From the NCBI RefSeq assembly GCF_022288725.1, contig NZ_JAKNTA010000003.1, positions 556,372-620,371 of the forward strand: a stretch of DNA of 64,000 bases. The letters run 5' to 3'. The notes beneath the pieces are model-generated. The model did not search any database. It was not told where the DNA came from and saw only the letters and a list, made by a program, of their open reading frames with translations. Positions 61,565-64,000 of this stretch are shown piece after piece (within the stretch, counting starts at the first letter, position 1; every line of letters starts with the position of its first letter). Made by a program: the position numbers and the translations under genes. Source of the DNA: Kitasatospora sp. A2-31 (GTDB taxonomy: Bacteria; Actinomycetota; Actinomycetes; Streptomycetales; Streptomycetaceae).

Positions 61565-61584
61565 TTGTGTCAGTGCGCACACAA
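61565..61584. promoter_or_regulatory. Inverted repeat before SpoIIE-type gene
   Basis: TTGTGT and ACACAA are separated by eight bases, 11 bp before the ATG at 61596. It could be an operator or an RNA structure around the start. Confidence 0.4.
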
Positions 61585-61595
61585 AAAGTGATGAT

Positions 61596-63005
61596 ATGCC
61601 TGGAAACCGAGGAAGCGGCCGTCGTTTGAACCTCATGCGCTGGAGCGCCCGACTCACCGGAGTCCCTCGGCGTGCCCTCCCGACCGGCGGGAGCGGCACC
61701 GACCAGGGCACGCCCTCCGGCGATGTCGTGGTCCCCGGCCCCCGCGACCCCGCCACCCCGGCAGGCCCGAGCGAGCTGCTCGACCCGCAGCGTCCGCAGG
61801 ACCTGCGCGAGGTGCTCAACCGCATCCCCGCCCCGGTCGCCGTCACGTACGGCCCGCTCCACCAGCTCGGCTACGCCAACCGCGCCTACCGCGAACTCTT
61901 CGGAGAACGCCAGGCCGGCCTGCCCGCCTGCGACGCCCTGCCCGAGCTCGGCACCATGGGCGTGCTGCCGCTGATGGACCAGGTCATCCGCGGCGGCCGC
62001 CCGCGCAGCGTCAAAGCCCGCTGCATCCTCGGTCTGACCGGCAACCGCTACTACAACGTCTCCTGCGTCCCGCTCAGCCGCCACGACCACCGCGCCGAGC
62101 CGGACGACAGCAGCGACCACAGGGACACGCCGCCGGCCGGCGTCCTCATCTTCGCCGCCGAGGTCACCGACCAGGTCCTCGCCGCCACCCGCCTCCGGGA
62201 GGCGGAACGCCGCCAGCGCGAGGCCGCCGTCACCCTCCAGCGCAGCCTGCTCCCGCAGAAGCTCGACCAGCCCGCCGATCTCCGGGTCGCCGCCACCTAC
62301 CAGCCCGGCGGCGCCGAGGCCGCCGTCGGCGGCGACTGGTACGACGTCATCGCCATCGACGGCGGCCGGACCGCCCTGGTCATCGGCGACGTCATGGGCC
62401 GCGGACTGCGCGCCGCCGCGGTCATGGGCCAGCTCCGCACCGCCGTCCGCGCCTACGCCCGCCTCGACCTCCCGCCGCACGAGGTGATGCGCCTGCTCGA
62501 CGGCCTCGCCATGGAGATCGACGCCAACCAGATCGCCACCTGCAGCTACGCCGTCTGGGACCCGAAGCGCCGCACCCTCACGTACGCCTCGGCCGGCCAC
62601 CTGCCGATGCTGCTGCGCTGCCCGGACGGCACCATCCTGCGCAGCGAGGAGCAGAACGGTCCGCCGCTGGGCACCGGTGACGGCGTTCACGTCTCGCACA
62701 CGCTGCGCCTGCTCCCCGGAACGACCGGTGTCCTCTATACGGACGGCCTGGTGGAGCGCCGGGACGAGGACATCGACCAGGGCCTCGATCTGCTCGCCCG
62801 CACCCTCACCGGAGCGGTCGGCGCCCCCGACGTCGTCTGTGCCCGGCTGCTGCGGGCGATGGGTGTCACGGCGGAGCACGACGACGACGTCGCCGTGCTC
62901 GCGTTCCAGCTGCCGGCGGAGGAGGGCGACCCGGCGGCGGAGTCTCCGGTCGATGCGGTGAGCCCGGTTCCGGAGCCGGGCTCCGGAACCGGGGCGGGGG
63001 GTTGA
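61596..63005 (+). CDS. SpoIIE-type PP2C phosphatase with PAS domain
   Basis: A 469-residue phosphatase. After a basic N-terminus, a PAS domain (about residues 65-190: VLNRIPAPVAVTYGPLHQLGYANRAYRELFGE) leads to the PP2C/SpoIIE domain (about 215-445). This carries LQRSLLPQKL, GGDWYDVIAIDGG, GDVMGRGLRAAAVM, YTDGLVERRDEDI and EHDDDVAVLAF. The acidic metal-binding residues are intact. ATG at 61596 has no clear ribosome site; ATG at 61635 (MRWSARL) is an alternative. It likely acts on anti-sigma antagonist phosphoproteins; no partner is adjacent. Confidence 0.9.
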   Translation: MPGNRGSGRRLNLMRWSARLTGVPRRALPTGGSGTDQGTPSGDVVVPGPRDPATPAGPSELLDPQRPQDLREVLNRIPAPVAVTYGPLHQLGYANRAYRELFGERQAGLPACDALPELGTMGVLPLMDQVIRGGRPRSVKARCILGLTGNRYYNVSCVPLSRHDHRAEPDDSSDHRDTPPAGVLIFAAEVTDQVLAATRLREAERRQREAAVTLQRSLLPQKLDQPADLRVAATYQPGGAEAAVGGDWYDVIAIDGGRTALVIGDVMGRGLRAAAVMGQLRTAVRAYARLDLPPHEVMRLLDGLAMEIDANQIATCSYAVWDPKRRTLTYASAGHLPMLLRCPDGTILRSEEQNGPPLGTGDGVHVSHTLRLLPGTTGVLYTDGLVERRDEDIDQGLDLLARTLTGAVGAPDVVCARLLRAMGVTAEHDDDVAVLAFQLPAEEGDPAAESPVDAVSPVPEPGSGTGAGG

Positions 63006-63591
63006 CTCGCCTTCCCCAGGGGTCTAGTGTTCTTCGAGTTGCCTGGCAGGGAGCACCGGACACGCATCGGCGCGGACGGTCCCGGGGCGGCCAATCCCCA
63101 GAAACACCACTCCTTCCCTTTCGGGCTGGTTGCGCTTTGTCGCGCTCCTGTTCGGACCGGGGTCTATTCGGTGTGTGCGTTTATCGGGATTGCGGCCGGA
63201 TTCGCCTTTCGGGGCGGGGATCGGCTAGAGTTTGAAACGTCGGACGGGGCGTCAAGCACCAGAAGACACCGGCAAGTTGGATGAACGAAGCCCCGGAAAC
63301 GGAGCGGAAAACATCTGATAAGCTGGAAACACGAAAGAACGAAGCGCCCGGAGGGCCGGTGTGAAAGCCGCCTGAAGGAAGCGTCCGTTCCTTGAGAACT
63401 CAACAGCGTGCCAAAAGTCAACGCCAGATATGTTGACATCCCCGGCCTCAGATTCTCTGGGGTTGGAGATTCCTTTTGAAATAACACAGCGAGGACGCAG
63501 TGCGCGGGGCCGCCCTATTCCGGTGGTTGCCGTGCCGCTCAACGCGAGTGTGCCGCTCGCAGCTCTTAATCGAGCACAGTCGGGCAAGCAT
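63006..63591 (+). promoter_or_regulatory. rRNA operon promoter and leader region
   Basis: About 590 bp without a gene. Likely -10 elements are TAGAGT (63226-63231) and GATAAG (63317-63322). The conserved streptomycete leader follows: CTTGAGAACTCAACAGCGTG at 63391-63410, then CAACGCCAGATATGTTGACA near 63420, which belongs to the processing/antitermination part. The distances to 16S are as expected. Confidence 0.75.

Positions 63592-64000
<409 letters not shown>

Overview
The window is about 73% G+C chromosomal DNA of a streptomycete. The gene families support this: conservon (cvn) operon, XRE-DUF5753 with DUF397 proteins, a DGPF/ECF42 sigma unit, an NsdA-like regulator, a c-di-AMP riboswitch on a cell-wall hydrolase, and the rRNA leader. 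The 16S start at the right edge has a variable region that reminds me of Kitasatospora, but this is an impression, not a test. No insertion sequence, prophage or CRISPR array was seen.

Layout. 1-6.2 kb: a cut gene, an LtrA membrane protein coupled to a one-domain ricin lectin, a tyrosine phosphatase, an SDR, a winged-helix protein and a nucleotidyltransferase preceded by a five-copy 15-bp repeat. 6.26-9.1 kb: tRNA-Lys, an LCP cell-wall ligase and an SRPBCC protein. 9.2-16.2 kb: a glyoxalase-like protein, a beta-phosphoglucomutase/GH65 phosphorylase pair, a pyruvate oxidase-like enzyme, and an XRE-cupin regulator with a small membrane protein behind a perfect palindrome. 16.2-20.3 kb: a MocR regulator and a coupled DGPF-ECF42 sigma-hydrolase unit. 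20.3-27.6 kb: two DUF397 proteins with their XRE regulator, three small streptomycete-type proteins and assorted enzymes.

27.6-35.6 kb: a six-gene conservon, cvnA-B-C-D plus two P450s (the first lacking the ExxR arginine), then a SpoIIE-type phosphatase and tRNA-Ile. 35.7-39.0 kb: a TetR regulator and hydrolase behind a 21-bp palindrome, then a ydaO riboswitch controlling an M23 endopeptidase. 39.1-45.2 kb: small metabolic and membrane genes, a repeat-tailed membrane protein whose upstream region contains a mini-ORF with an extended Shine-Dalgarno sequence, a lipoprotein and initiator tRNA. 45.3-51.2 kb: PrsW-like protease, TrmB, L-2-hydroxyglutarate oxidase, NsdA-like regulator. 51.2-64 kb: a degenerate asparagine-synthetase homologue, UspA, DsbA, a membrane-anchored sigma factor with an NPCBM domain, TetR, an NDH-2 with an apparent AUC start, a second SpoIIE phosphatase, and the leader and 5' end of an rrn operon.

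Most genes stand alone or in two- to three-gene units with 4-bp stop/start overlaps. Common themes are signalling and development (conservon, two SpoIIE phosphatases, three XRE/NsdA-type regulators, two unusual sigma factors) and cell-envelope upkeep (LCP, M23, PrsW, lipoprotein). The least explained places are the structured leader at 43.8-44.1 kb, the membrane sigma factor, the degenerate synthetase with its repeat-bearing upstream region, and the non-canonical NDH-2 start.
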